DNA of 39,536 nt from JBBQSU01 sp038234815 (GCA_038234815.1 JBBQSU010000014.1:1-39536), one strand, 5' to 3'. Positions 25,446 through 34,657 are shown, counted from the stretch's first letter. Made by a program: numbers and translations. Notes: a model not told the origin generated them from the letters alone.

Positions 25446-27137
25446 TTAATCCTCGCCCCACCAGCGCAGGTCGATTTCGGCAAACACGTCGTCATGCGCG
25501 TCCATCTCGGCAATTTCGGTTTGCTGAACCCGGTCGAGCGTTTGACCCTGGGCCAGATGCTCGGCCAGAGTCATGGCCCGATCGAATCGCGTGGCATGAC
25601 CGGCAAAACGCATCGCCCCATAGTCGTCAGCCCCTTTGGTGTGAATAACGAACGGCCAATCGCTGGCCTGGAGCAGAAGCAACTGCCGGGCGGCGCGTTC
25701 CAGCATTTCTCGGATCGCGGGATGATTGGGCCAGTCAAGGCGGTCCATCGTAGCTAGGAATCGGTGTTCAGCGCGGTATTCGATCTCCCAGATCCATCGC
25801 GTGCGGTCGTTCAACCATACGCTGTGATTGCCCTGCTCGCCCCAGCTTCCTTCGGGCAGACGCAGCACATTTTCCGCCGGAAAAGCACGTATGGCCTCTG
25901 CGGAAGTCAAAAGTCGTACGTGCGGGTCGTTGGCCAGGGTCAGGATGACATTTCGCAAAAATTCCGGGCCTTCGTGCCACCAGTGGCCGAACAGTTCGGC
26001 ATCGAACGGCGCGACACACACGCCGGATCGGCCCGTCTGCTCACGGAAATCTTGCAAAACCTGTCGCACGACCCCGCAAAAATGCTGCGCGTGTTCGTAA
26101 CATTTCCCCGGCACCGCTTCCGGGGCGTATTGCCGCTTGGCACCAAGGTCCGTCCCGATGCTCGTCACCCGCCAATACCGCAACCCGCGATCACTGCGTT
26201 TGCGATGAAATTCCAGATACTCACCCGAACCGGGATAGCCGATGACGCCGCTCCAAACCTGCTCGCTCACCTGCGGATGCCGGGCAAACGCTAAACAAGC
26301 CGGTGCGCCTGGCCTGCTGGCCACGCCGAAAGGCAAAAGCGGGCCGGGCAGGGCGAGGGCCGAATGTTCAACTGCCGACGAGGCCGGCTGAAACTGCCCG
26401 CGTCCACTGCTGCCCAGCCACTGTGCGCCAGCCAGGCTATGCGTATCGACGAAGAAATGATCCAGCCCCTCGGCCGAAAAAAACGTCTCCAGCCCGGCCC
26501 GGCGACGCGCGTCTTTATAAATCACAGGGGGCATCCAATGCTCGCTGGCGGGCCGATAGGCACATTCGGGCAACCACAGTCCCGTCGCCGTCACGCCTAA
26601 CCGCTTTTTGGTGGAGAAAACCCCGGCGCGCATCTGCCCACGGATCGAACGATCACTGAGCAACAGCGGCAGGTAAGCGTGCGTCGCATTGCTGGTCAGA
26701 ATTTCGATATGACCTTCGTTGGCCCGGGCGGCGAATTCTGCGGGAATGTCCCGGCCAATGCGCTCGAAATGGGCCTGCTTTTGCTCAAACCAATCGACCC
26801 ATCGTTGGGCCAACGGGGCAAATTCCTTCTCGCCGGTGGATTGAAAATGGGCCAGATCGGCCATTGCGATGGCTTGACGCTCTTTCAGATAATCCGCAAA
26901 GCCGTTCTTAAACCGATCATTGGCGAGCTGTTCCAACAAAATAGGGGTCAACCCCACTGTTAGTTTGGGTGAAGCGCGATGCAACGCCACGGCGCCGATC
27001 ATCTCCAGAAGCGGCAGGTAGGTTTCGGCCGCGGCCTCAAATAACCAGGCCTCGCCATGCGGATGAGAACCATGATGCAGGACGTAAGGCAGATGGCCGT
27101 GAAGAACCAGACACAGTGCGCCGCGGATGTCACTCAT
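25446..27137 (-). CDS. GH57 family 1,4-alpha-glucan branching enzyme
   Basis: A 563-aa cytosolic enzyme. GH57 region 1 is HGHLPYV (13-19). The nucleophile glutamate lies in LWLPECAY (E191), and the acid/base aspartate in VAPFDAELFGHWW (D379). Length and the spacing between the two residues fit the TK1436-type branching enzymes, which make alpha-1,6 branches in glycogen. The C-terminal helical DUF1957 domain (about 430-530) is part of the same family. Role: glycogen storage. It lies seven bases from the convergent ABC-2 gene. A perfect inverted repeat surrounds its start codon. Confidence 0.9.
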   Translation of the reverse strand: MSDIRGALCLVLHGHLPYVLHHGSHPHGEAWLFEAAAETYLPLLEMIGAVALHRASPKLTVGLTPILLEQLANDRFKNGFADYLKERQAIAMADLAHFQSTGEKEFAPLAQRWVDWFEQKQAHFERIGRDIPAEFAARANEGHIEILTSNATHAYLPLLLSDRSIRGQMRAGVFSTKKRLGVTATGLWLPECAYRPASEHWMPPVIYKDARRRAGLETFFSAEGLDHFFVDTHSLAGAQWLGSSGRGQFQPASSAVEHSALALPGPLLPFGVASRPGAPACLAFARHPQVSEQVWSGVIGYPGSGEYLEFHRKRSDRGLRYWRVTSIGTDLGAKRQYAPEAVPGKCYEHAQHFCGVVRQVLQDFREQTGRSGVCVAPFDAELFGHWWHEGPEFLRNVILTLANDPHVRLLTSAEAIRAFPAENVLRLPEGSWGEQGNHSVWLNDRTRWIWEIEYRAEHRFLATMDRLDWPNHPAIREMLERAARQLLLLQASDWPFVIHTKGADDYGAMRFAGHATRFDRAMTLAEHLAQGQTLDRVQQTEIAEMDAHDDVFAEIDLRWWGED

Positions 27138-27149
27138 TGAATGACATCC
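27125..27149 (-). promoter_or_regulatory. Inverted repeat enclosing the GH57 start codon
   Basis: GGATGTCA (27125-27132) and TGACATCC (27142-27149) are exact inverse copies around a nine-base loop. The ATG of the branching-enzyme gene (27135-27137) lies in the loop and the likely Shine-Dalgarno AGGAT overlaps the outer stem. In the mRNA this could hide the ribosome site; in DNA it could be a dimer operator. Confidence 0.45.
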
Positions 27150-27303
27150 TACGCACTTTCAGCCCTTTCGACTGCCTCACGAGCCTAATTGCCACAAGGA
27201 TAGCCCGGGAGCCGGATACATGTATATCCCCATAAAGTGTTACTGTTACCATATTTATCAGGCATTTCTGCGTATTTTTGAGACTCGTCTGTCCGATACC
27301 GAC

Positions 27304-27331
27304 TTGCCCCGCCCGGCGATCTCCCTATACT
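27304..27331 (+). promoter_or_regulatory. Sigma-70-like promoter upstream of the NifU-type gene
   Basis: TTGCCC (27304-27309), a 16-base spacer, then TATACT (27326-27331), with AAGGA at 27358-27362 before the ATG at 27368. The remainder of the 27138-27303 gap is AT-rich and probably holds the divergent GH57 promoter. Confidence 0.5.
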
Positions 27332-27367
27332 TAACGTATATCCGTGTGATCGCTATTAAGGACCGAC

Positions 27368-27625
27368 ATGACCTCCGCAACTAAAACCCCTGCCCCTTCG
27401 ATCAAGGAAAAAGTGCAGGGCGTCATCAATCTGATCCGTCCGGCCGTTCAGGCCGATGGCGGGGATATTGAGTTGGTGGACGTGTTGGCCGACGGACTGG
27501 TGCAGATTCGCTTTCACGGGGCCTGCCACGGGTGCCCCAGTTCCACCATGACCCTGCAAATGGGTATCGAGCGCAACCTGCGCGAAAAAGTTCCCGAAAT
27601 TACCGGCGTTGTGCCGGTTCAGTAA
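27368..27625 (+). CDS. NifU C-terminal-type iron-sulfur cluster scaffold
   Basis: An 85-aa protein consisting of one NifU-like C-terminal domain. The family motif ADGGDIELVDV leads to the cluster-binding HGACHGCPSS with C53 and C56. Such stand-alone proteins assemble or carry 4Fe-4S clusters and deliver them to apo-proteins. It lacks the A-type domain of NfuA. The promoter and RBS are clear. Cluster supply would suit the radical SAM enzyme encoded 3.5 kb away, but there is no operon link. Confidence 0.92.
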   Translation: MTSATKTPAPSIKEKVQGVINLIRPAVQADGGDIELVDVLADGLVQIRFHGACHGCPSSTMTLQMGIERNLREKVPEITGVVPVQ

Positions 27626-27643
27626 CGCCCGCGACACTTTTCA

Positions 27644-27994
27644 ATGAATTCCAGCGCGACATTCGCCGTTCGATTTGAATCGATCGTCCTGCAGATCTGC
27701 CATCGGATCGCAGTGGCGTCGTTTCTGGCATTGATGATCGCCTGGGCAATGCTGGTCCGATCACTATCTGATCCCAGCCATGCTGCGGCACTCAAGTCGT
27801 ACCGATATCTCTTTGCCACAGCCTTTGCCGGAGGAAACCTGGCCATTGCCACGGGCGTCCTGGCGATGGCCATGGCCCATCGTCGCGGGGCCCGTCTGCG
27901 TGAGGCCCGCGGGGTGATCATCTGGGGGCTGGTGCTGGTCCTGCTGGCCTTGCCTGTATTGGTGCTGGCCAAACTTGAACTGATGAAACTGTGA
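27644..27994 (+). CDS. Small integral membrane protein
   Basis: A 116-aa protein with three hydrophobic helices (about 22-41, 59-77 and 91-112). Between the last two is a basic loop MAHRRGARLREARG. No conserved family signature. It follows the NifU gene by 18 bases, and the GTG of tadA overlaps its stop (GTGA), so it belongs to the same transcript. Unknown function. Confidence 0.65.
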   Translation: MNSSATFAVRFESIVLQICHRIAVASFLALMIAWAMLVRSLSDPSHAAALKSYRYLFATAFAGGNLAIATGVLAMAMAHRRGARLREARGVIIWGLVLVLLALPVLVLAKLELMKL

Positions 27995-28449
27995 ACGCCG
28001 ATGACTGGATGCTCGAAGCTCTGGCCGAAGCCCGTGCGGCCGAGGCCATCGACGAAGTGCCCATCGGCTGTGTGATCGTACACCTCCCCACCGGCCAGCC
28101 AATCGGCCGGGCATCCAACCGCAGGGAAATCGACCAGGACCCCACCGCCCACGCCGAAATCCTTGCCATCCGCCAGGCCGCTCGCGCCCTCGGTTCCTGG
28201 CGCTTAATCGACTGCTTACTCGTCGTCACTCTCGAACCCTGTCCCATGTGCGCTGGGGCGATCGTCAATGCCCGAATCCCCAAGCTGATCTATGGCTGCA
28301 CCGATCCCAAGGCCGGAGCCATCAAAACCCTTTACTCCATCGGCTCCGATCCGCGGCTCAATCACCGCCTTGAAATCACCGGCGGAGTGATGGAAACCGA
28401 TTGCGCACGATTATTGCAGGACTTCTTTCGGCGAAAACGCATGGGCTAA
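27991..28449 (+). CDS. tadA: tRNA-specific adenosine deaminase
   Basis: A 152-aa zinc deaminase that converts A34 to inosine in tRNA-Arg(ACG). The zinc-binding signature is complete: DPTAHAEILAIR with H54 and catalytic E56, and EPCPMCAGA with C84 and C87. VPIGCVIV and ARIPKLIYG are further family hallmarks. It starts at a GTG overlapping the previous stop, suggesting coupled translation. Length is normal for TadA. The next gene begins about 85 bases downstream. Confidence 0.93.
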   Translation: MNADDWMLEALAEARAAEAIDEVPIGCVIVHLPTGQPIGRASNRREIDQDPTAHAEILAIRQAARALGSWRLIDCLLVVTLEPCPMCAGAIVNARIPKLIYGCTDPKAGAIKTLYSIGSDPRLNHRLEITGGVMETDCARLLQDFFRRKRMG

Positions 28450-28534
28450 ACTGGGGCCGATTTGGGCAACTTTCCATCGAATTCTTAGTCCCATTCTTAG
28501 CCGCAGCGTGCCGCAAGGCTGCTGCCCGTGTAAA

Positions 28535-29332
28535 ATGCCGTCCGTGTCATCGAAAAGCTCTAAAAGTCGTCCCGACCGCGTGGCCTATTCCATGCGCGCC
28601 CTCGGCAAAGACGATCCGCCGGCCAGTTTTGAGTTGGCGGGCATCGTTTGGTCGCGTACCCACATCCACAAGCACGATTTTTACGCCGTCACGGCTTTTT
28701 ACGAAGGACCCGGCCGATCCAAGTGCGTGCTGAAAATGAGCCGGACAATCGACTTCGCCGGTTTCCCGCTCCTTTGGCTCGGCAAATATCTCTGCCAACG
28801 CGAGATGCACTTGTATCAAAAGCTGTCGGTGCTGCCGAACATTCCGCGACTGCTCGGAACGGTGGGCCAGACGGGTTTCGTTCACGATTATGTCGAAGGT
28901 CGCCCGCTGTCTCGGGATTATCCCGTGCCCGATGGTTTCTTCACCGAACTCTTCGCCTTGTTCGATGAGCTGCACCGCCGGAATGTCGCCTACATGGATA
29001 CCAACAAACCTGAAAACATCCTGCTCGGCGAGGACGGTCGGCCTTATCTCATCGATTTCCAAATCAGCCTGGATGCCGACAATTGCCCGTTCGCCTGGCT
29101 GGGCCGATGGTTTCTCAATCGCTCGCGACAGACCGATCATTATCATCTCCTGAAGCACAAGAACCGGCTTCGCCCGGCGGAGATGACGCCAGAAGAAAGT
29201 GCGCGCCTTCAACACAAGCATTGGCTGATCCGCCTGCACCGGTTCGTCACGCGGCCTTATTTCAAGTTCCGTCGACAAACGTTCAAACGGCTGCGGGATT
29301 CCGGGCAACTGCTGCCCGAAGGCAGCAAATAA
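28535..29332 (+). CDS. Protein-kinase-like (Kdo/WaaP or RIO type) protein
   Basis: A 265-aa protein; I chose the ATG at 28535, though a GTG nine codons earlier and an ATG nineteen codons later are in frame. Kinase-fold elements: the ATP lysine in CVLKMSR (K67), an alpha-C glutamate in QREMHLYQKL, the hinge FVHDYVEGRPL, a catalytic loop YMDTNKPENILL (D155, N161) and a metal-binding DFQ (D174) in place of DFG. The HRD motif is YMD and the loop has one extra residue relative to HRDLKPEN. All catalytic acids are kept, so it is probably active. The C-terminal 70 residues are basic and suggest membrane or polyanion contact. Small lipid or sugar kinases of this type act on lipopolysaccharide, but the substrate here is unknown. 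Confidence 0.7.
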   Translation: MPSVSSKSSKSRPDRVAYSMRALGKDDPPASFELAGIVWSRTHIHKHDFYAVTAFYEGPGRSKCVLKMSRTIDFAGFPLLWLGKYLCQREMHLYQKLSVLPNIPRLLGTVGQTGFVHDYVEGRPLSRDYPVPDGFFTELFALFDELHRRNVAYMDTNKPENILLGEDGRPYLIDFQISLDADNCPFAWLGRWFLNRSRQTDHYHLLKHKNRLRPAEMTPEESARLQHKHWLIRLHRFVTRPYFKFRRQTFKRLRDSGQLLPEGSK

Positions 29333-29426
29333 ACGGCCGATCCGTCTGTCACAGGCGCCGCTGATTTACTCGCGTGCGCCGACGAGATTCCCTTAAGGTC
29401 CAGCGGGAACTTGGCGGTTTTCGGTT

Positions 29427-29440
29427 TTGCCGATCGGCAA
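29427..29440. promoter_or_regulatory. 14-bp perfect palindrome before nrnA
   Basis: TTGCCGATCGGCAA, followed by TATAGT at 29448-29453, just upstream of the ATG at 29462. It could be an operator overlapping a promoter; no T-run follows, so a terminator is less likely. Palindromes of this length occur by chance in GC-rich DNA. Confidence 0.3.
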
Positions 29441-29461
29441 GGTTGCGTATAGTGCCCTGAC

Positions 29462-30472
29462 ATGACCGACGTTTATCAACAGATTCTCGACACGCTGGGA
29501 TCGGCCCGGCGAGTGCTACTGACCACCCACGTCCGCCCGGACGGCGATGCCCTGGGCACCTGCTGCGCAATGGTGCTGGGCCTGCGAAAAAAGAACATCG
29601 ATGCCGAAGTTCTGCTCTTGTCGCACCTGCCAACGAAATATGCCTTCATCTTCCGCGATTATCACATCGCCTATCACGACGCCGAAAAGGCCTGGCCCGA
29701 CACGCTCGACCTGAGCAAGTTCGATCTGTTGCTGGTCTGCGACACCGGCACCTGGTCACAATTGCCGGGGCTTCAGGACCGCGTGCAGAACTGGAATGTG
29801 CCCAAGCTGGTGATCGATCACCATTTGACACAGGAAGACTGGGCGGATCAGAAGCTGGTGGTAAGCGAGGCCGGGGCCGCGGGTGAAATCGCCGCGGAAC
29901 TGCTGGAGATGTGGGGCATTGAGTTTGACGAGCCGATCGCCACGGCGCTATTCCTGGCCATCGCCACCGACACCGGCTGGTTTCAATATTCCAACACCCG
30001 GCCTTATACCATGCGCCTGGCAGCGACGCTGATGGAAGCTGGCGTCGACACCGACCGGATGTATCAACTGCTTTATCAAAATGAACGGGCCGAGAGAGTG
30101 CATCTTCAGGCCCGATCGCTGCAATCTTTGCAACTGCTCGCCGACGGCCGGCTGGCCGTGCTAAGCGTAAGCCAGGCGGATTTTGCCGCGACGCACGCCG
30201 GCGTGCCCGACACCGAAAATCTCATCAACTTCCCGCTGCAAATCCAGAAGGTGGAAGTGAGCCTGCTATTCACCGAACCGGCCGATGGCTCTCCCGTGCG
30301 GGTGAGCCTGCGCAGCAAAGGCAAAGTGGATGTCGCACGGTTTTCGGAGCAATTTGCCGGCGGCGGGCATGCTCGCGCCGCGGGACTAAGGCAACCCGGC
30401 ACGCTGGCTGCGGTGCAGGAAAAAGTCGTCGCGGCAATGGTTGAAACAATGTCGCAGTCGGCCCGTGCATAG
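29462..30472 (+). CDS. nrnA: DHH-family bifunctional oligoribonuclease / pAp phosphatase
   Basis: A 336-aa cytosolic phosphoesterase. DHH domain motifs: HVRPDGDALG (23-32), VCDTG (92-96), DHH (119-121) and TDTGWF (170-175), which supply the two-metal site. The C-terminal DHHA1 domain ends with GGGHARAAG (300-308), which binds the substrate. NrnA-type enzymes degrade short RNA oligonucleotides and dephosphorylate 3-prime-phosphoadenosine 5-prime-phosphate. Length is close to that of B. subtilis NrnA. It is convergent with the winged-helix gene. Confidence 0.9.
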   Translation: MTDVYQQILDTLGSARRVLLTTHVRPDGDALGTCCAMVLGLRKKNIDAEVLLLSHLPTKYAFIFRDYHIAYHDAEKAWPDTLDLSKFDLLLVCDTGTWSQLPGLQDRVQNWNVPKLVIDHHLTQEDWADQKLVVSEAGAAGEIAAELLEMWGIEFDEPIATALFLAIATDTGWFQYSNTRPYTMRLAATLMEAGVDTDRMYQLLYQNERAERVHLQARSLQSLQLLADGRLAVLSVSQADFAATHAGVPDTENLINFPLQIQKVEVSLLFTEPADGSPVRVSLRSKGKVDVARFSEQFAGGGHARAAGLRQPGTLAAVQEKVVAAMVETMSQSARA

Positions 30473-30517
30473 CACCAGCAACCAAACCACACGCGGCAGT
30501 CTTGCCAGGCGAAGCAG

Positions 30518-30898
30518 CTAATCCACCCACACGTCTTCGGTGCCCACGTCCGCACTTGCGACGGCCACCGGCTCCATCATCGGCTCGGGAGTGTTCTGCA
30601 CGTCGGGCAGGATTACCCTGCGGTGACTGATCGCGGCCAACACCCTGCGGGCATGGGATTCGAGCGCGCTTCGACCCTGCCGGGTTAAAGTCAGGCTGGT
30701 AATGGGCTTGCCGTTACGAAAGCTCTTCTCGATGGAAATCAGCCCCGCCGACGCCAATCGGCGCGCGTGACTGGCCAAGTTGCCGTCAGTCAGATTTGTC
30801 TGCTGACGTAGCGGAACGAAATCGGCCTTCTCCTCGACAGCCAAAGCAGTAAGAATCCGCAAGCGACCGGGGTTTGCGACAAGATTTTCGGTAAACAT
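30518..30898 (-). CDS. Winged helix-turn-helix transcriptional regulator
   Basis: A 126-aa regulator. I chose the ATG at 30898 because AGGA lies six bases before it; a longer start at 30940 has no such site. The N-terminal 80 residues give the winged HTH pattern of the MarR/ArsR-like HTH_34 type: PGRLRILTALAVEEK, then the recognition helix NLTDGNLASHARRLASAGL and the wing FRNGKPITSLTLTRQGRSAL. The last 40 residues are acidic and lack known domains. It is divergent from the radical SAM gene with a 129-base gap and could control it. No effector pocket is visible. Confidence 0.82.
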   Translation of the reverse strand: MFTENLVANPGRLRILTALAVEEKADFVPLRQQTNLTDGNLASHARRLASAGLISIEKSFRNGKPITSLTLTRQGRSALESHARRVLAAISHRRVILPDVQNTPEPMMEPVAVASADVGTEDVWVD

Positions 30899-31027
30899 GT
30901 CGGTCCTATCGACCACAAGGCCTTTGCCGCGTGAATCCACTTTGCCCCGCCAAGGCCTCCGGCCAGCAAATCGCCCCGCCGATGGACACGACGCAGCCCT
31001 CGGTGGCGGCTAGAATCTCCGTACGTC

Positions 31028-32566
31028 ATGCCGGACATCGTTCTCACCACGCTCAACGCCCGCTATGCCCATGCTTCATTTGGCCTGCGATATTTGCAGG
31101 CCAATCTCGGCCCGCTTCAAAATCGAAGCGTTTTGATGGAATTCGACATCAGCCAACGCACGACGGACATTCTCGAAGCGATCCTGTCCGCCAGTCCCCG
31201 GATCGTCGGCTTGGGAGTTTATATTTGGAATGCCGGGCCGTGCCTGGAACTTTGCCAACAACTCAAGCGCCTGAGGCCGGACATCGTTCTTGTATTAGGC
31301 GGGCCAGAGGTCAGCCATGAAACGGATCAGCAGGAAATCTGCCGTCTGGCGGACTTTGTCATTACCGGCGAGGCCGACTTGGCGTTTGCCGAACTGTGCG
31401 CGCAGGTTCTGGCCAATCGCCGTCCGCTGATAAAGGTGATCGCGGCTGCTCCGCCGGAGTTTTCGTCGTTGAAGTTGCCTTACGACCTCTACACCGATCA
31501 CGATTTGGCCCATCGAGTCGCGTACGTCGAAGCCTCACGCGGATGTCCGTTTAAGTGCGAATTCTGCCTGTCGTCGCTGGACGTGCCGGTGCGCAACGCA
31601 CCGCTGGACGAATTCCTGTCGCAGATGCAGGGACTGCTCGATCGCGGTTTGAGACAGTTCAAATTCGTCGATCGCACGTTCAACTTAAGTCTGCCCTTCA
31701 GCCGTTCGATCCTGCAATTTTTTCTCGATCGGTATTCGCCGGGATTGTTCCTGCATTTCGAGATGATCCCGGATCGATTGCCGGAAGCGCTGCGCGATTT
31801 AATCCGGCGGTTTCCACCGGGGGCGATGCAATTTGAAGTAGGCGTGCAGACGTTCAATGAAGCGGTGCAGGCGCGCATCAGCCGCAGGCAGGACAACGCG
31901 CGCCTGGCTGACAATCTCACGTTTCTGCGCAACGACACCGGCGTTCATGTCCATGCCGATCTCATCGTCGGCCTGCCCGGCGAAGACGTGGAAAGTTTTG
32001 CCAGCGGATTTGACCGGCTGCTGAGTCTTGGAGTTCAGGAAATTCAGGTGGGCATCCTAAAGCGATTGCGCGGCGCACCGATCGCGCGACACGATGCCGA
32101 ATGGGGCATGGTCTATGGCCCGGTCGCACCGTATGAAATTCTCGAATCCTCCGCGATGGATTTTGCAATGCTGCAAAGGCTGCGGCGATTTGCGCGTTAC
32201 TGGGACCTGCTGGCCAATAGCGGGAATTTTACAAAAACGCTGCCGCACCTTTGGAAAAACGAATCACCCTTCTGGAGCTTCCTGAAGTTTGTCGATTGGC
32301 TGCACCAGCATGGCCAGCGGAGTTATGGCATCGCGCTACAGGATCAGGCGCGACTGCTCTTTGAGTTTTTGACTGTTGAACTCTCACGCGAACCGGCCGT
32401 CGTCGCTGCGGACGTATGGGCCGATTATCAGCGCGGCGGGCGAAGTGACCGCCCGGCATTCCTGCGCGCCGTACTGACCGACATGCCCGTCGCTTCACGA
32501 AGGCAAGCCACCGGACTTCCGTCTCGCCAAGCTCGACATCTTCCATCCTCATCAGACGTACGCTGA
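31028..32566 (+). CDS. B12-binding-type radical SAM protein
   Basis: A 512-aa enzyme. The N-terminal 140 residues form a B12-binding-like Rossmann fold (MPDIVLTTLNARYAHAS ... VLVLGGPEVS) but lack the DxHxxG cobalamin-ligating motif. The radical SAM core follows, with CPFKCEFC (C173, C177, C180) binding the 4Fe-4S cluster, then GVQTFNE and HADLIVGLPGE, both typical of BchE-like and DUF4080-containing radical SAM enzymes. The C-terminal 130 residues match the DUF4080 region in length. Substrate unknown. The 85 bases between this gene and the divergent regulator may hold the controlling site. Confidence 0.88.
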   Translation: MPDIVLTTLNARYAHASFGLRYLQANLGPLQNRSVLMEFDISQRTTDILEAILSASPRIVGLGVYIWNAGPCLELCQQLKRLRPDIVLVLGGPEVSHETDQQEICRLADFVITGEADLAFAELCAQVLANRRPLIKVIAAAPPEFSSLKLPYDLYTDHDLAHRVAYVEASRGCPFKCEFCLSSLDVPVRNAPLDEFLSQMQGLLDRGLRQFKFVDRTFNLSLPFSRSILQFFLDRYSPGLFLHFEMIPDRLPEALRDLIRRFPPGAMQFEVGVQTFNEAVQARISRRQDNARLADNLTFLRNDTGVHVHADLIVGLPGEDVESFASGFDRLLSLGVQEIQVGILKRLRGAPIARHDAEWGMVYGPVAPYEILESSAMDFAMLQRLRRFARYWDLLANSGNFTKTLPHLWKNESPFWSFLKFVDWLHQHGQRSYGIALQDQARLLFEFLTVELSREPAVVAADVWADYQRGGRSDRPAFLRAVLTDMPVASRRQATGLPSRQARHLPSSSDVR

Positions 32567-32588
32567 TTCGCGCGATTGCGTTTGAAGA

Positions 32589-34592
32589 TTAAAGTGGTTC
32601 GGGCGTCGAGCCCAAGGCCGGCGATACCTTAGGCAACACCGGGGGACTGGTTTGCAGCAGCACCATGTCACGATAGCGGGTGTCGGCACGCATCAATTCG
32701 TCGTGGGGGCCTTGCTCGATGATCCGGCCGGCATCCATCACCAGGATGCGGTCGGCGTGCGCGATGGTGCTGAGCCGATGGGCGATGACGAAGGTCGTTC
32801 GTCCGCGCATCAATCGGTGCAGGCTGGTCTGGATGAGCCGCTCGGATTCGCTGTCGAGATTGCTGGTGGCTTCGTCCAGAATCAGGATTTTCGGATCGGC
32901 CAGCAGTGCCCGGGCGATGGTCAGGCGTTGCCGTTGTCCGCCGGAAAGCTTGACCCCCCGCTCGCCGATGATGGCTTCGTATTTTTCGGGCAGCTTGTCG
33001 ATGAATTCATGGGCATTGGCCTGTCGGGCGGCTTCCTCGACCTGCTCGGGCGTGGCCCCGCGCTTCCCATAGGCGATGTTCTCCGCGATCGTGCCATCGA
33101 ACAAGAACGTGTCCTGCTCGACGATTCCCAAGAGTCGCCGGAAGCTGTCGAGCTGAATATCGCGCAAGTCCGTGCCGTCGAGAAAGATCCCGCCGTCGAC
33201 GGGGTCATAAAACCTGGCGACAAGATTGCACAGCGTGGTTTTGCCCGCTCCGCTCGGGCCGACCAGCGCCACCATCTCGCCGGGGCGCACGGCGATGGTG
33301 ATTTCGTTTAAGACTAATGCCTTGGCGCCGGCATAGGTGAATGAGACGTTCTCGAATCGCACTTCTCCGGCGGTATTCTGGCGGGTAACGAGCTTTGCAT
33401 TGGGCCGATCCGGCATTTCCACCGATTCGCCCAGCAAATCGAGAATGCGATCCAGCCCCGCCAGGTTGCTTTGCAAGCCCGTGGCGCTATTGGCCAGCGT
33501 GGCGATGGGACCGAGCAGTGCAACCAGATACGACAGAAACATGACCAGCGAACCGACGGTCAGCGCATCCTCTGGTTTCATTTGCCCGGCCTGCACCTGG
33601 TGCATGTCGGCCAGCACTTTTCCCCCACCAAAATAAAGCAGCAGCGCACTGGCCACCGGGATGATGACATCCCAAGCAATGTCGATCCCCCGACTCCACC
33701 ACCAACTCAAAACCTCCTGACGGCTCATCAGGTGCATTCCGCGGGCAAAATAGCCGGTTTCGGCATTTTGCCGAGAGAACGACCGAACGACGCGCATCCC
33801 GCCGAACGATTCGGTGGTGTGGGCGTCGACGCGCTGGCGGGTCTGACGGATGTCTCGATGGATTGGCCTGATCTTGTTGATCCACGTGCGATGCGTCAGC
33901 CACACCGCCGGCAGCAGCAGCAACGATCCGAGCAGCAATTTCCAACTGATGAGCGACAGGATGACCAGCACCCCGCTCAGCTGCACCACGGCCCGCCAAG
34001 GGTTGTAGAGCATTGAAAAGATCAAATCGCCAACCCCGCCGGCGTCTTCGCGCAGGATCGAGGTGACACCGCCGCTTTTTAAGTCATATACCCGGTGCAA
34101 AGGCAGGCGCACGGTGTGTTCAAACACGCGCTTGCGCACACCCACTTGCACGCGTTTGGTCATGCGCGTGGTCTGCCAGCGGCTCCACAGGCTGGTCAAC
34201 GCTGCCAGGATGCTGATAGTCACCATCCCCAATGCCACGGCGATGAGCAGCACCCTGCGGTTTTCAAACCAATGGGCGTAAGACCCAAACCACTTCGGCA
34301 GGGGGCGATTTCCCAGCACGTTATCGAATACCAGCTTGGTGCCGTAAAAAGGGATCAGCCCGAGTAACGTGGAAATGCCCAGCAGGCTCAGCGCGCTGAA
34401 CAGCAGCCGTCGATGCCCTCGCAGCAGCGCCCAGAACTGCTTGAACAGGGGATAGAAATTGCGTGACCGGGGCTTTCGCCGGAGATCATCCACGCGGAGA
34501 CCAAGGTCAGCCCGCCCGCGGTCCGGGTCGGTCTTGATCGCCTCTCGGTATCGTTCGAATCGTCTGCGGCTGGAACGGAATTTCTTGGACAT
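32589..34592 (-). CDS. MsbA-like ABC exporter, fused membrane and ATPase domains
   Basis: A 667-aa half-transporter. A basic N-terminal tail (about 1-50) is followed by a six-helix ABC membrane domain (about 60-385), then the nucleotide-binding domain: Walker A GPSGAGKTT near residue 444, signature LSGGQRQR near 547, Walker B ILILDEATSNLDSE near 567, H-loop IAHRLST near 600. It matches lipid A/lipopeptide exporters of the MsbA type and forms a homodimer. It ends 22 bases from the convergent radical SAM gene and is divergent from the WXG100 gene, with which it may share a promoter region of 65 bases. Confidence 0.92.
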   Translation of the reverse strand: MSKKFRSSRRRFERYREAIKTDPDRGRADLGLRVDDLRRKPRSRNFYPLFKQFWALLRGHRRLLFSALSLLGISTLLGLIPFYGTKLVFDNVLGNRPLPKWFGSYAHWFENRRVLLIAVALGMVTISILAALTSLWSRWQTTRMTKRVQVGVRKRVFEHTVRLPLHRVYDLKSGGVTSILREDAGGVGDLIFSMLYNPWRAVVQLSGVLVILSLISWKLLLGSLLLLPAVWLTHRTWINKIRPIHRDIRQTRQRVDAHTTESFGGMRVVRSFSRQNAETGYFARGMHLMSRQEVLSWWWSRGIDIAWDVIIPVASALLLYFGGGKVLADMHQVQAGQMKPEDALTVGSLVMFLSYLVALLGPIATLANSATGLQSNLAGLDRILDLLGESVEMPDRPNAKLVTRQNTAGEVRFENVSFTYAGAKALVLNEITIAVRPGEMVALVGPSGAGKTTLCNLVARFYDPVDGGIFLDGTDLRDIQLDSFRRLLGIVEQDTFLFDGTIAENIAYGKRGATPEQVEEAARQANAHEFIDKLPEKYEAIIGERGVKLSGGQRQRLTIARALLADPKILILDEATSNLDSESERLIQTSLHRLMRGRTTFVIAHRLSTIAHADRILVMDAGRIIEQGPHDELMRADTRYRDMVLLQTSPPVLPKVSPALGSTPEPL

Positions 34593-34657
34593 ACGGTCGA
34601 ACCTCTCGTGCCAGGATATCTTAGGCGATTCTTGCTCGATCCGTTACACTTCCGGGC

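Noticed and set aside
31028..32566. Cobalamin-dependent methyltransferase call for the radical SAM protein
   Set aside because: The DxHxxG cobalamin ligand motif is absent, so only a B12-binding-like fold is claimed.
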